The notes: generated by a model not told the origin, from the sequence alone. Counted from the first letter of the stretch, positions 10,992 to 23,272 are shown. The stretch: 64,000 bases of DNA from Hypoxylon rubiginosum (GCA_902806565.1 CADCXA010000046.1:1-64000), one strand, 5' to 3'. Numbers and translations are program-made.

Positions 10992-11778
10992 ATGACTGCT
11001 CATCACCCCCTTCAGAGACTCGCGTCTCCATCGAGGCAGCTTTCTATGCTGCTTCACTTAGCGGGAATTGCATCCTTCGCGGCTTCGTTCAAGTTCCTTC
11101 AAGGGTGGGAGACCCCAATGTCGGCCGCCTTTGGTGGCCACTTTCAGTTCCTTACCATTATCGGCCTGGCTCTGGCACTGAGCACTTTCGCTGTCGGCTT
11201 TCTGGCCGATGCTACCCTCTCCTCGCGGCTATTTAAGCTTAAGAACGTACTCTCCGTGGGCTCGGCACCTTTGGAGGTATTGATCAGCATTCTGTATTGG
11301 GGGCTCTGCGCCATCGATAAGAATCTCGTCGTCCCCCCAGACATGCAGTTGGGGTTCCTGCCAGATTTCGGGTTTCACGCCGCGCCGGCTATCTTTCTGG
11401 CGGTAGACCTGCTCCTCCTAAGTCCGCCGTGGACGATTCACGGCTACTCCGCCCTGGCTTTGAGCGAAACCTTGGCATTCCTCTACTGGTCCTGGGTAGA
11501 GTATTGTCACTCTCGCAACGGCTGGTAAGCCCACGTTGTCTTTGTCTCATACCAACAAGCCTTTCGGGCTGTCGCTAACCCGTTGCAACAGGTACCCGTA
11601 TCCCATCTTTGACATCTTGAACACGTGGCAGCGGGCGCTACTTTTTACTTTCTCTGCATCGCTAATGACAGGAAGCACAATGCTGCTGAAGTGGACGTAC
11701 GGGAAGATCAACGGGATCGAAGAGTTTAAGAAAGAAGCTGTGGCTAATCCTGCCGGGATTCGGGCTAAGGGCGAGTGA
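10992..11778 (+). CDS. FAR-17a/AIG1-like integral membrane protein
   Basis: Member of the FAR-17a/AIG1 (androgen-induced gene 1, ADTRP) family of multispanning membrane proteins; animal members are threonine hydrolases of fatty-acid esters of hydroxy fatty acids, the fungal function is less clear. Exons 10992-11524 and 11592-11778 with a 67-bp intron (GTAAGC donor, GCAACAG acceptor); 239 residues. The splice forms NGW-YPYPIFDIL, characteristic of the family. Several hydrophobic segments are visible (LLHLAGIASFAASF, FLTIIGLALALSTFAVGFL, VLISILYWGLCAI, AIFLAVDLLLLSPPW, LLFTFSASLMTGS). The conserved His expected for catalysis is present in PDFGFHAAPAIF, and GGHFQFLTIIGL matches the region carrying the conserved Thr. 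The start is the first ATG in frame. Confidence 0.88.
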
Positions 11779-12618
11779 ATAAGTGTGTGCGTGCGTGTGT
11801 TTGTAACTTGTCTCGAGGACAAGACCAGGCGTAGTATCAAGTCAATACCTATGTACCTACCTTTAAGCCCTACCTTTCTCACACACCCAAATACCAGACA
11901 TAGATAGATCCAGTAGATTAGAAGATTAGAAGATTAGATAGGCGAGCAATATCGAATAAGATAGTGGCCAAGATACCGAATATACGGAACCTTTAGTCCT
12001 TGACTAAATACTAACATATCATTGGTATAAATGCTCAAAGAGCTCGGTGGTAATCCGAAATAAGTCGGTAACGCTAGGATTCTAGCATCCAACCCACAAA
12101 GCCTCTTTGATTCTAACCGTGCTATTTAGTCGAGAAGGGATTCGCTGAATGTGTCTTAGGGGATGCAGACCAGACTCCTTTTCGACTTACTTTCTGCATG
12201 TTGTAAGACTGAGGATTCAGGAGGTGTAAGGTTTTTTCCAGGGTACGTACCCAATAGTGTAGCACTAAACCCCTGCCGAGTCTTTTCAGTCCAGTCTTCA
12301 ATGTTTGCAAGTTCATGACTTTTCAGGCCACAACCCCGCCATCGGACCACCTGTGACCACCTGTACCCCTCGGAGATTCGTTAAAATAATAAATTTCTCT
12401 ACGCCGATTGACCCTGACCCGCCCCCACTACGATTCTTCTGTACATCCAACAGACTAACAATATTTTCTAGATTTCTCAAGCAAAGAACCGCCTCTTTGC
12501 GACAGCATAAATCAACCACGCCCTTCTCCAGTTGAAGAATCGCACCTTAGTTGCCTGGTTTCTTGGAATTGGTCATCTATTATTACGATAGAGATTAATT
12601 TGCAAAAATTAGCCCACC
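11779..12618. other. Intergenic, DAHP synthase promoter and 5' leader
   Basis: 840 bp. Pyrimidine-rich leader-like sequence (12360-12540) precedes the DAHP synthase start. No gene or array seen. Confidence 0.6.
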
Positions 12619-13927
<1,309 letters not shown>

Positions 13928-14638
13928 TGAAGCAGAGATGCCATCTAGCTCTCACACGCGGATTCTTTTGTTGGGAACCTTGGAAGACAAAAGGAATATT
14001 AAAAAAAAGATTCATACCATTTGTAACAAAAAGGAGGTTTGGGCTTCCACGGATATCGAGCTATTATGCTCAAGGGAAAGAGAAAAAAAGTCGAAGCATC
14101 ACTTCCATTTTAGGTAGACACCTTGCTTGATGATTAAAATGACAAAAATGACTCTTATTGGTAATGCCTGGATCTGAATATTGTTGATATTGTTTTCATT
14201 ATGTGTAATTCGTAGGTGTTGGTTGGAGTGTAGATACGCAGCTTAGGTGTAAATAAATGGCGGAAGTTGAATAGAGCTCCATGCCGATCACAGCTTTCCG
14301 TCCTAATTAATCCGTGTCTTCCGTGCAGCCGTGTTTCCAGCTGTAAAAAGCCGAACCCCCGTCACGCCGTACAATTCAAAAAAGAGGTGTCTTGGCAGCT
14401 AAATCTACCTTGGTAGTCACGTGCAGGGTGGAAAAGCCCAATGGAGCTAACCTCGGGCCAATAGGATGCATCTATTTCCAATTGCTTCAAGACCTGAGCA
14501 CTTTTTCATTCAACCTTGTTGTTGGAAACTGGTTCGACCTTTTCCAAACCCCCCAACGACGATTCTCACCCACACCCTCAATTGACTTGTCAGCCCTCCC
14601 TGTCGCACCTCCTACGACCGGGTAGAAGCTCGCCCTTC
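13928..14638. other. Intergenic, DAHP synthase 3' flank and CYT1 promoter
   Basis: 711 bp. The first 250 bp are A-rich 3'-flank-like DNA; the right part holds a CCAAT pair and CACGTG (14419-14424) upstream of CYT1. No gene seen. Confidence 0.6.
14438..14462 (+). promoter_or_regulatory. Two CCAAT boxes upstream of cytochrome c1
   Basis: CCAAT at 14438-14442 and 14458-14462, spaced exactly 20 bp, about 180-200 bp before the CYT1 ATG. CCAAT-binding HAP complexes activate respiratory genes in fungi; use of these copies is inferred from position. Confidence 0.5.
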
Positions 14639-15905
14639 ATGTTGGCAAGATCTTGCCTGCGCTCCACGCGCATTCTCAATGGAGCCAGAAATGGCGCGAC
14701 CGCTTTTACCAAGGTACGGACTGCTTTAATCATAGCCGGAGTTCCCATCCACTCCATCCAAAAGCTTCAATGGCACCGGCTACTACTCGTATAGAGGAAT
14801 CTTAGAATAGGACTAATTATAAAACCTTACAGCGGTCCATCTCGTCGAGCTCCCGAGCCTCTACCGAATCACCTATGAAACTTAACGTTACCGTCGCCGC
14901 TTCTACAGCTCTCGCCATCGGATCCGTGGCATGGTACTATCATCTCTATGGATCTACCGCTCATGCTATGACGCCTGCTGAGGAAGGGTAAGTCCATTCC
15001 CATAGATAGAGACAGGCTGCGTCCTATGTCCTTTCAATTCGGTATTGAGGGCATAACGATCACTTGCTTCTCCACGTCTCAATTAGATAGTGCTAACATG
15101 TCAAACTAGTCTACATCCGACATCATACCCTTGGGTTCACCAACAGTGGCTAAAGACCTTTGACCACCAGACGTAAGCGGTTGAGCCCTTCTCCTTCTTT
15201 GCTGTTTCTTACAGGTCGTTCGTTAGGCTCCGCCGAGGTTTCCAGGTCTATCGTGAAGTCTGCGCAGCGTGCCACTCGCTCAGCCGAGTCCCGTACCGAA
15301 CGCTCGTCGGAACTATCTTGACGGTAGATGAGGCGAAGGAACTAGCAGAAGAGAACGAATACGACACGGAACCTAACGATGAGGGTGAGATCGAGAAGCG
15401 ACCAGGCAAGCTGTCGGATTACATCCCTGCCCCGTACAAGAACGACGAGGCCGCTCGAGCTGCCAACAACGGTGCTCTTCCCCCTGATCTAAGCTTGATT
15501 GTCAAGGGACGCCACGGCGGCTGCGACTACATCTTCAGCTTGTTGACCGGATACCCCGAGGAGCCGCCGGCAGGTGCTCAGGTCGGTGCTGGTCTCAACT
15601 TCAACCCTTACTTCCCTGGTACCGGTATTGCTATGGCCCGTGTCTTGTACGATGGTCTCGTCGAGTACGAGGACGAGACGCCGGCTTCGTCATCTCAAAT
15701 GGCTAAGGATGTGACGGAATTCCTCAACTGGGCGGCGGAACCGGAGATGGATGACCGAAAGCGAATGGGTGTCAAGGTTCTGACGGTGACTGCGGTCCTC
15801 TTTGCTTTGAGCGTTTGGGTCAAGCGATACAAGTGGGCAACGCTGAAATCAAGAAAGATCGTCTACGACCCGCCTAAGGGGGCATCCAACAACGTCCGTT
15901 TTTAA
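14639..15905 (+). CDS. CYT1: Cytochrome c1, mitochondrial (complex III haem subunit)
   Basis: Membrane-anchored c-type cytochrome of the bc1 complex, passing electrons from the Rieske protein to cytochrome c. Exons 14639-14713, 14833-14987, 15110-15172, 15227-15905; 323 residues. Exon 1 codes an Arg-rich mitochondrial presequence ([20 protein letters not shown]); a second hydrophobic sorting stretch ([20 protein letters not shown]) lies in exon 2, as expected of a bipartite signal. The haem attachment motif CAACH is at residues 110-114 (codons from 15261). [17 protein letters not shown] contains the axial Met, and the C-terminal anchor is [22 protein letters not shown]. For intron 3 I chose the acceptor at 15226 rather than 15215 because it yields [12 protein letters not shown] without extra residues. 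No defects. Confidence 0.94.
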
Positions 15906-17365
15906 AGGAGGCATCCGCTACTGTATGTAATACTAAGCTACCCTACCGCTCCTTTGTCATGGCAAAGGGAAAAAGAAAAAGACGCGAGGTTGCAAGGGGT
16001 TGGGATAATCCTGAGTCACGACTCTAGAGTGTATATCAAGTTCCTAAATTTTAGATGTTCTCAACAGTCTGTCTGTTTGACGTACACATTAGACTTGATT
16101 TCAGGGGACTGTGCGATGTTGCCCTTCCCTAACTAGCTCGATCTATTTTTATTTTTCCTAATCAAATATACCACATACCTTACGCACCTTGTCTATACAT
16201 TTTACCGTGTTGTCGAGCGACGGAAATAACCTTGTCACCTTTTGAATTTCGTCAAATTACAAGACCAGCAGTCACCGTCAAGAAAATAATTCATATTCCA
16301 CCAAAATACCAACAAACCCCATCTAAACAAATTGAATTGATATCAAGAATAACATAAGTTATCCCCTTATAACTTATATCAATTTGCTCGTTAGAAACTT
16401 CTCTATTGATGTAAAAAAAAATTTCCCTTAAATTGTTAAGGTTTCCACTTGCGCCAAAAACATTTTTCATCAAGATAAGGTCCGTTCTATTTCAACTTCT
16501 TATAACTCCAGCATTTTTTAAGCTACAATAATACAAAGAAATCCCATAAGAAACACAGCTTTTCAATTATAGCTCAGTGATTTTTCCTTAATTTTAAAAT
16601 TCTATTTACATAATTACCTAAGGATAATATATAATGGTGTTATTCTATTCTAATGCCAAGAGTACGCATTTTCTTCCCGACGCTAACTGCCTGGGTGACA
16701 CGGACCCTGACAAAGCAGGAGCACGACAAACACCTAAGGACCTAAGGCACCTAAGGCCCCTTATTGGATCTCTACCTTAGGTGCTAGACCTCACTGGACC
16801 GTGCTTTTGCGTCTCGACGGGGTAACGACACCATCTGCTATCTCAACTTCAATGACTACCTTAGGTACCTATTTATCACTACCTACGTAGGTAGGTAAAC
16901 TATTTAAGCATGTCAGTGCGACGGGTCCCCAAACCGCTAAGGTTCTTTTGCTTGAGGGAACAATTTGGGAGTCAAACACTCAGCAACTTTTCGCATATAT
17001 AAGTAATGCTCCAGACACCTGAACAACCAAATCCTTTTCGTCTACAACAAGTTCATCCACTCGAAGCTTTACCGCACAGATCAGAAGGACTCATACTCCA
17101 AGACTTTCCTCATCTACACACATCCACATCCACACACACATCCACACATACATCCAACCCTCTCACGTACAATAGTCCACTGTCGCTTGCGATAGCGACC
17201 TGGTTGCAGCCCCCTTTTCACACCCAGCACGCCCAAAGCACACAGAACACATCCGGTACATCCAGTACATTCAGTACGGCCAGTACAACCAGTGCAATTA
17301 GTGCAACCAGTGCAGCCAGTACCTACACCCACTGTTTAGTACATACCTACCCTACTTCCAACACA
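15906..17365. other. Intergenic plus probable 5' leader of the next gene
   Basis: 1.46 kb. 16140-16640 is mildly AT-rich without a gene. 16735-16900 has several CCTAAGG/CCTTAGG and ACCTACGTAGGT palindromic motifs. From about 17006 it is C/A-rich leader-like DNA with a (CACATC)-type tract near 17115-17155 and a 9-bp array at 17249-17320. An in-frame ATG at 17006 could extend the following gene by 120 codons. Confidence 0.55.
17249..17320 (+). repeat. 9-bp degenerate tandem repeat (consensus ACATCCAGT), 8 copies
   Basis: Eight consecutive 9-mers such as ACATCCAGT, ACAACCAGT, GCAACCAGT. The period is a multiple of three, so in the frame opened at 17006 it would encode a (Thr/Ala-x-Ser) tripeptide array; it may equally be untranslated leader. 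Confidence 0.8.
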
Positions 17366-18151
17366 ATGGACCAGATGTTGCAATGCTATATGGCTGAGAC
17401 GCAGGGCAACATGTCTCGCAGCAAGATGGGTAGCGATTATCTATTCGGCTTCGACACCGGCAGTGATCTTGATACATGGTATCTGGAGTCTCTCATCGAC
17501 GATGGCTACGTCCCTGAGGATGATATGAAGGAGCTCACCAGCGTAAGTCTGACTGTTGGCCATGAGCAATTCGACAATGCGCTCTCCTGCGCAAACGCGA
17601 TGAGAGCGAAGGCATCATTCGATGACCCTCTTGATGGACGGGATCCGCTCACCTTTCTTTCCAAGGTCCTTCAACCTCCCCGCCTATCGGATGATGAAGT
17701 CAACAAAGAGTCGTTGAAGCTTGGCCATGAGCACCAAGGTGCCGCCATGAACGCCAAGTCCATTAGCAAGAAGAGAAAGAGGAGCAGATCCTGCAAAGAG
17801 ACGGACCAAGGACGATCCTCCAAGAAGCACGGGGAGGACGAGGAATCGCCATTCTGGTCGGTGTATTCGTCACAACCTTCCACGCCGCAATCTTCTCAGT
17901 CGGCCGATGACGAGAAGCCATTGAAGAAGGCCGGAAGGAAGAGTCACAAGAAGACCAGAAGAGTCTCGGAAGCTGAAGAACCACGTACCCCCGCCAGTTC
18001 GCCTAGTCCCACGGTCGTTCATGGTGTCGTCGGTGGCTACCAAAGCGAAGACGATGTGTTTTCGCCAATGGGGGCAGGTCATCGCCATCTCCACAATGGG
18101 GACCATGCTTCCATTCCCGACAACCCATTTGTAAAACAGCACCACTCATAG
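17366..18151 (+). CDS. Hypothetical disordered Lys/Ser-rich protein
   Basis: 261 residues from the ATG at 17366 (context CACAATGG, better than the in-frame ATG at 17006). I recognise no domain. The N-terminus MDQMLQCYMAETQGN and an acidic region DTGSDLDTWYLESLIDDGYVPEDD are followed by basic clusters (KKRKRSR, KKAGRKSHKKTRR) that look like nuclear-localisation signals, with Ser/Pro-rich linkers; low-complexity, probably nuclear. A perfect GTAAGT donor at 17543 and a pyrimidine-rich acceptor ending at 17665 bound a stop-free 123-nt segment, a possible intron whose removal keeps the frame. The stop is only 134 bp before the glycosylase ATG, so this may be the N-terminal part of that gene split by an intron or frameshift I cannot place. 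Confidence 0.55.
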   Translation: MDQMLQCYMAETQGNMSRSKMGSDYLFGFDTGSDLDTWYLESLIDDGYVPEDDMKELTSVSLTVGHEQFDNALSCANAMRAKASFDDPLDGRDPLTFLSKVLQPPRLSDDEVNKESLKLGHEHQGAAMNAKSISKKRKRSRSCKETDQGRSSKKHGEDEESPFWSVYSSQPSTPQSSQSADDEKPLKKAGRKSHKKTRRVSEAEEPRTPASSPSPTVVHGVVGGYQSEDDVFSPMGAGHRHLHNGDHASIPDNPFVKQHHS

Positions 18152-18285
18152 ATGGGCAGGAATCTGTGAGTGGTTCTATTATCCTGCGCAGTACTACACC
18201 ACCACTCGCACCCATCAAAACAGAAGCAGGAGTATCGTCAAAAGAATCACAGCAGCTAGGAGTAGCTCCTGGTAATTTTCATTCA

Positions 18286-19200
18286 ATGTCGAATACAGCT
18301 GAGATAAATTCGGACGCTCGAGAAGAAAGCGTCAAAACAACATCGTTAGAGACAGATACATTACATCCTCCATCACACGCCCCGAAACGCAAAGCAACTT
18401 CACATTATTTCGACACTGTTACCACACCTAGTCCAACTAAAACGAAAACCCTGCGTCCTCCTCGCGGGACGATCTCCTGTATCCCTTTCCCACGCCTCGA
18501 CGCACCGCACTTCGGCCTAATCCAAGAGGAGCTCTCCGGCGACCCTTTCCGTCTCCTCATAGCCGTGACCTTCCTAATCCGCGTCAAAGGCAAACACGCA
18601 ATTCCAGTATTCCGCGAGCTCATGAACAAGTACCCCACACCAAGCGACCTAGCAGACGCGGATACCAACGACATAGTAGCGACGATCCGACACCTTGGGC
18701 TTGCCACCACCCGCGCGACCGCCATCCAAAAATACGCGCGCATATGGACAACCAACCCGCCACGCGCTGACGTCCGGTACGGCGTAAAGAACTATCCGGC
18801 ATTAGGAGACGGAGCCGACATCCGAGCGGGCGAAGCACTAGGCCCCGAGGACCCCCGAGGATCGGCGGCGTGGGAGATCGGGCACATGACGCAGGGCCGA
18901 TACGCCATTGATAGTTGGCGCATATTCTGCCGGGATGTACTGTTGGGCCGCGCGCAGGACTGGCGCGGAAAGGGCCGAGAGGGCGAGTTTCAGCCTGAGT
19001 GGATGCGCGTGCTACCCCAAGACAAGGAGCTCCGGGCCTGCCTCCGCTGGCTCTGGATGCAGGAGGGCTGGGCGTGGGATCCGAGGACCGGCGAAAAGGA
19101 GGTCTTACCGGATAAGTTACGACGGGCGGTCGACGAGGGCAGGGTGGCATACGATGATACGGGCGAGTTGGAGATTCTGGACAAGGAGGAATCTGGTTAA
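18286..19200 (+). CDS. MBD4-like HhH-GPD DNA glycosylase
   Basis: Base-excision-repair glycosylase of the helix-hairpin-helix/GPD superfamily, closest in motif to MBD4 C-terminal domains, which remove thymine or uracil from G:T/G:U mismatches made by cytosine or 5-methylcytosine deamination. From the first in-frame ATG (18286) it has 304 residues; the frame is open back to 18166 without an ATG. Residues 1-60 are basic and disordered; the domain starts near PFRLLIAVTFLIRVKGKHAIPVF (residues 87-109). The HhH segment is about 130-150 (IVATIRHLGLATTRATAIQKY) and the catalytic Asp is D209 in YAIDSWRIFCRD, matching the YxxDSxRIFC pattern of MBD4. There is no methyl-CpG-binding domain in this frame. 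Start and 5' exon structure are uncertain; see the upstream entry. Confidence 0.8.
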   Translation: MSNTAEINSDAREESVKTTSLETDTLHPPSHAPKRKATSHYFDTVTTPSPTKTKTLRPPRGTISCIPFPRLDAPHFGLIQEELSGDPFRLLIAVTFLIRVKGKHAIPVFRELMNKYPTPSDLADADTNDIVATIRHLGLATTRATAIQKYARIWTTNPPRADVRYGVKNYPALGDGADIRAGEALGPEDPRGSAAWEIGHMTQGRYAIDSWRIFCRDVLLGRAQDWRGKGREGEFQPEWMRVLPQDKELRACLRWLWMQEGWAWDPRTGEKEVLPDKLRRAVDEGRVAYDDTGELEILDKEESG

Positions 19201-19486
19201 GGATGGATGATGTTTTTACAGGATACGGGGGAGGGTTTGGGCATGAGGATTTTGTGCTTTTCGTTGCACATATGGGATTCGTTTTTTGGGCGCATTGCGT
19301 TGATTTCGAGCCTGGTGGCTATCGCAAGAGATTTGAGGCTATAAATGCAAATCCATCACATACATATACATTGACCAGGCGATGAGCGTGCTCTTCCTAC
19401 CCATCTATTTACGTTTCTCTATCCTCGATATATAATAGGTATTAACCTAATCTAGCCCCTTGCAAGCCCCAATTAGTAGTAGCCCT

Positions 19487-20184
19487 TTACTCTTTATCCT
19501 TGTCGTCGACGGCCCCCCTAGAAGCCTCGCGCTTGATGATGGCCTCGAGGATGAGCCCGGTCGTGCGGTCGTGGATCTCGTCGAGCGAAGCGGACGCGCT
19601 CTGCCAGGCGGCGATGAGGTTGCCCTGGCGCGCGTACGAGCCGCCGCGGAAGTATTCCGAGCGCAGTTGGTTTGCCCTCATGTGCTTAGGAATCTATGTC
19701 AATACTTGCGTCCGCCCTAACCCTACCTCACAAGGTAGATCGATGATAGATATTACATACCTGGTACCCGAACCAAGGGAAGTTGTACGCCACTATAACA
19801 ACAGGAGTCAGTAATCGCTTGTTTAGAAAGAAGATGGGTTCATCTAATGCACGTCTCAGGAGTGATTAAGCAGAAATGATACCAGAAAGGGGTAAAATGA
19901 ACTCTGGATGTTACATACGGTGCAGCTGCATCAGCCGCGGGTGCTCGTCTAGCGACGCGAGGGCCTGCGCCAGGCACATCCGGTAGTAGTGCAACGAGCC
20001 CCCGACGAACCCCAGGCACGACCCGATCAGGAACCCCAGGCTCCCGCTGCCCGTCACGATGCCCGCCGCTGCGGCGACGGATAGGCCTACGAGGGCCTGT
20101 GGTGGTTGGTCAGCGAGATTACGCTAGAAGTACTAGGGGAAGACGAACGGCTGTGGAGGACGCGACAAACATGGACCGGAACAT
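19487..20184 (-). CDS. Small conserved membrane protein, function unknown
   Basis: Four exons: 20184-20149, 20096-19919, 19792-19761, 19684-19487; 147 residues. The frame is kept at every junction (phases 0, 1, 0). A hydrophobic, glycine-zipper-like helix lies at about residues 13-45 (GIVTGSGSLGFLIGSCLGFV), followed by a cytosolic-looking helical part LDEHPRLMQLHLAYNFPWFG and RANQLRSEYFRGGSYARQGN, ending with a charged tail DDKDKE. I recognise no named family. The first exon (MFRSMFVASSTA) is the weakest part: its donor is GTTCGT and the intron only 52 bp. The mRNA converges toward the glycosylase 3' end 286 bp away. Confidence 0.6.
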
Positions 20185-21424
20185 GTACAGCCCATGGCCG
20201 CTACATTATTTTATAGGTATCAGTCATTGATGTTCCCCAGCGTTCATTACTGCCAGACATATGCATATGTTGCTTTTTTACCTGGGTCTGCTCCAGCTCC
20301 CGATGGTCCTCAACAGCTGGCTAACATGGCTGCTGACACTATTCGCAGCGCTTACTTCGTAGTCGACCTTGACCGATAATTAGCGCGGTCCTTCTAAGTC
20401 CTAAGGGGGAGCTTGGAGAGAACAATGATTTACCATTTCATAGACGATGAGAGCTCTTGGATAGCGCTAGAGGTATCCTTTGTCTTGCTTCGGTGGAATG
20501 TACATGTATTTTTCTAGGCGAACGAAGTATCAATCATATGTACATCTTGGGCGTGTTTAGACACATGCATGGATATCTCTCTCTCTCGAAGTTCGACGTT
20601 TAATTTAACGTGGCCCAGTAAATGATGTACATATGATGCAGGTGCTCTAACTCGCTAACTCGCTAAATCCACCGCCTTGACCACTATACAATTTGGGTTT
20701 TAGCATACGGCCAGCGCCTGATGTACCTACACGTGTAATACCTACATGTGATAAGATCGTATTCCAACAGCCCAACCAACATACTCATATCATTGTCATT
20801 ACGTCCATGTACACCTTCAGCTTAGAACATGCAAAGGTCTTAACCTGCTATCAGGAACGGTGAAAAATAAAGCCGTATCCAGCTCCAAATTACTAATATT
20901 CGTCGCCGAAAACGGTAACATCTACAAGATCTCCTTCTGCAATCCAACGGATTGGGGTAGCTCGCAAATCTCGCAAACCTCCAACTTCCAATCCCAAAAA
21001 GGACAGTACCGACAGATGACACCTCAGGTACTGCCGCAGAGCTGGTCCGTTTCGGCCTAACGTCCAGATTTCGAATATGGATCCGCGACAAGTGTCAAGT
21101 CGATAGGGGAATTTATCGTAACCAAGTGTCGCTCTCTCTCTACTCTTCTTCTGCTGTAGTTTTGAGATAGACCAGCTCGACTCACAAAGTCTTTTACTTT
21201 TACCCCTCCTAACACTAATAGCGAAACCCCGCAGAGCTCTCGATGTTCTTATTGTATGCTTGACATCATAAGACTATAGAGTTGGACCACTGTGGCTAGC
21301 CCGGGCACCTAGGTGATTTTATCTCGTATTGCTAAGTAGCAGCTCTCTTTCGACTTGCACGTAGTTTCCGAAACACCCCCCATCTCGAATTTCCCCACGT
21401 GTTTGTTACCAGTAACCAGGCTTC
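20185..21424. other. Intergenic, divergent promoter region
   Basis: 1.24 kb between the small membrane protein (-) and pyroglutamyl peptidase (+). Contains a TATATA-free, mixed-composition sequence, a CTCT run near 20580 and 21130, and CACGTG at 21398-21403 close to the peptidase start. No gene seen; short frames around 20840-21091 lack domains. Confidence 0.55.
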
Positions 21425-22375
21425 ATGGGTTCTCTCGATATCCCCAAGGATGAGTTGACGGTGTTGGTCACCGGCTTCGGGGTATGTCGCATTACCATCA
21501 TCGGTACCCGTTCCACAGCCCGTTAGCTAACCCAAACCCGTATCGTATATATATACAGCCTTTCAAGGAACAATACCCGGTAAACCCGGCGTGGGAGATA
21601 ACCGCGTCGCTGCCGGACTACATACCGGCCGAGCGGGTCAAGGATGCCGCGGCCCGCCAGGCCCCGGCAAACCTACCCGCGGTCCGGATCCTGAAGCGCG
21701 GGCCGGTCCGCGTCAACTACGAGACGGTCCGGGGCCTGGTCCCGACGCTGTGGGACGACCCCGGGCAGAAGGTCGACTACGTCGTCCACGTCGGCATGGC
21801 CGGCCCTCAGCAGGTGTACTCGGTCGAGCGGCGCGGCCACCGCGACGGCTACGACAAGCAGGACGTCGACGGCCAGCTACTTGGCGACGAGCAGAGGCAC
21901 CGACGCGAGGGCGATCAGTGGATATGGCAGTGAGTTGCATATATATATAGCTTACCTATATGTGTTAGTCGCTAATACATGCTGCCTTGCTTACAGCGGT
22001 GTCCCCGAGGAACTCTTAACAGACCTAGATCTTGACAAGATTTACAAGAGATGGGTTGAACGTAGCCCTGTAAGAGTCTCTCTATATTATTTATAATTTT
22101 CTATTTGGAAGAAAAGAAGAGACAAATTTTGGTTACTAATACATAAGACGGAAATAAAGGATGACCTCCGGCTGCAGATCTCGGAGGACGCAGGACACTA
22201 CCTCTGCGACTTCATCTACTTCTCGAGCCTGGCCCACCTGTACAAGCAGCAGAGACCCAGGAAGGTGGTCTTCTTCCACGTTCCTTTGCATCCCGACCAA
22301 GAGTCTATCGACCGCGGCAGGGAACTCGTCTTGCAGTTGATCAGGTCGATAGTCGAGATCGGGGCCGAAAAGTAG
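21425..22375 (+). CDS. Pyroglutamyl peptidase I (peptidase family C15)
   Basis: Cytosolic cysteine peptidase removing N-terminal pyroglutamate from peptides. Exons 21425-21481, 21559-21929, 21997-22069, 22160-22375; 238 residues, slightly longer than bacterial Pcp as usual in fungi. Opening motif VLVTGFGPF crosses intron 1. The catalytic triad is visible: Glu109 in QQVYSVERRGH, Cys183 in SEDAGHYLCDFIYFSSL and His207 in VVFFHVP. Introns are 67-90 bp with good donors (GTATGT, GTGAGT, GTAAGA); intron 3's acceptor was placed at 22159 to give RSP-DDLRLQISEDAG. Exon 2 is markedly GC-rich compared with the other exons. No defects. Confidence 0.92.
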
Positions 22376-23272
22376 CCCGGTTTCTTAAGGGATCCGTACT
22401 TGATAGGGAGTGTCTGGCCGTATGTATGTGGTAATGACGGTATATACTTAGCGAAGCGTTGTTATTTCCTGTCGTTTCAAGCATGATGTTGCATTCGGGG
22501 GGTAGGTGTAGTTGGTGTGGCAAGCAGCTTTTAAGTACATAGTGAGGTAGCATATATTGAAGGACGTTTTTATATGGCTATGTCCACTCTGCGAGGTACT
22601 ACTAGAAGAGAGAAGTAAATTCTACCATAGTTCGCACTTTAAGTCGGGATTAGGATAGAGGTAGGAAGTGGGAAAGGGAAGAATATTGAAAAGGGATGAA
22701 AAAAAAAGGCAACATCTAGAAGCTTACTAATTAGGCCATTACCTCACGGAGTACGGCTGGTAGTGGCAACCCGGGCATGTTGGATTACTGGTAGATTAGA
22801 AGTTACAACATACTATAAGCCTTACTTTGGTAGGGGATACTCGACATAGATATCTCCAGTTGGTTGTCATACACACATCTGATAAACTCAGCTTACCATT
22901 ATATCTTAGTGCAATAGACCACACAGTACGCTAATAAATAAGCTTATCTCATATTCGCCGACCACCCGGCCTTGTTCGCTCCGGGCATCCACTCGGCATC
23001 CCACTCGCCGATTCCTCGGCCTGTGTGCTACTCGGGGACTAACTAACACCAAGTCCCCTTATCTCGGCGAACGTTAACATCGGGGTTTTTAGAGTTTTTT
23101 TTTCCCTCTTAAAAGAAGTGGATAAATATCTCCAGGCTCTCCGAACTTGCCGGGTTTTTATTTCATTTTAGCTATTGCAGTCATACGTACATTTGCCAAC
23201 TCTGAATACATCCCTCCCTTACCTCCTATCTCAAGACTTTCTCCCCCCCGCGAACGTCGAGATCAACTCAAC
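22376..23272. other. Intergenic, promoter of the small Cys-rich gene
   Basis: 897 bp. The 22970-23100 part is GC-rich with several CTCGGC-like words and a short inverted repeat GGGGACT...AGTCCCC near 23035-23065; a pyrimidine-rich leader follows. No gene seen. Confidence 0.55.

Noticed and set aside
10631..11057. Minus-strand frames rich in Trp-Tyr-Thr-Gly-Gly repeats
   Set aside because: They are readings of the 11-bp minisatellite on the opposite strand, not genes.
20640..20700. tRNA-like A-box on the minus strand (TAGTGGTCAAGGCGGTGGA)
   Set aside because: I could not find a matching acceptor stem, anticodon arm or a B-box at the right distance; at most a decayed fragment.
22970..23100. 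Repeated CTCGGC words and a GGGGACT/AGTCCCC inverted repeat
   Set aside because: Too short and imperfect to call a transposon end or a terminator.
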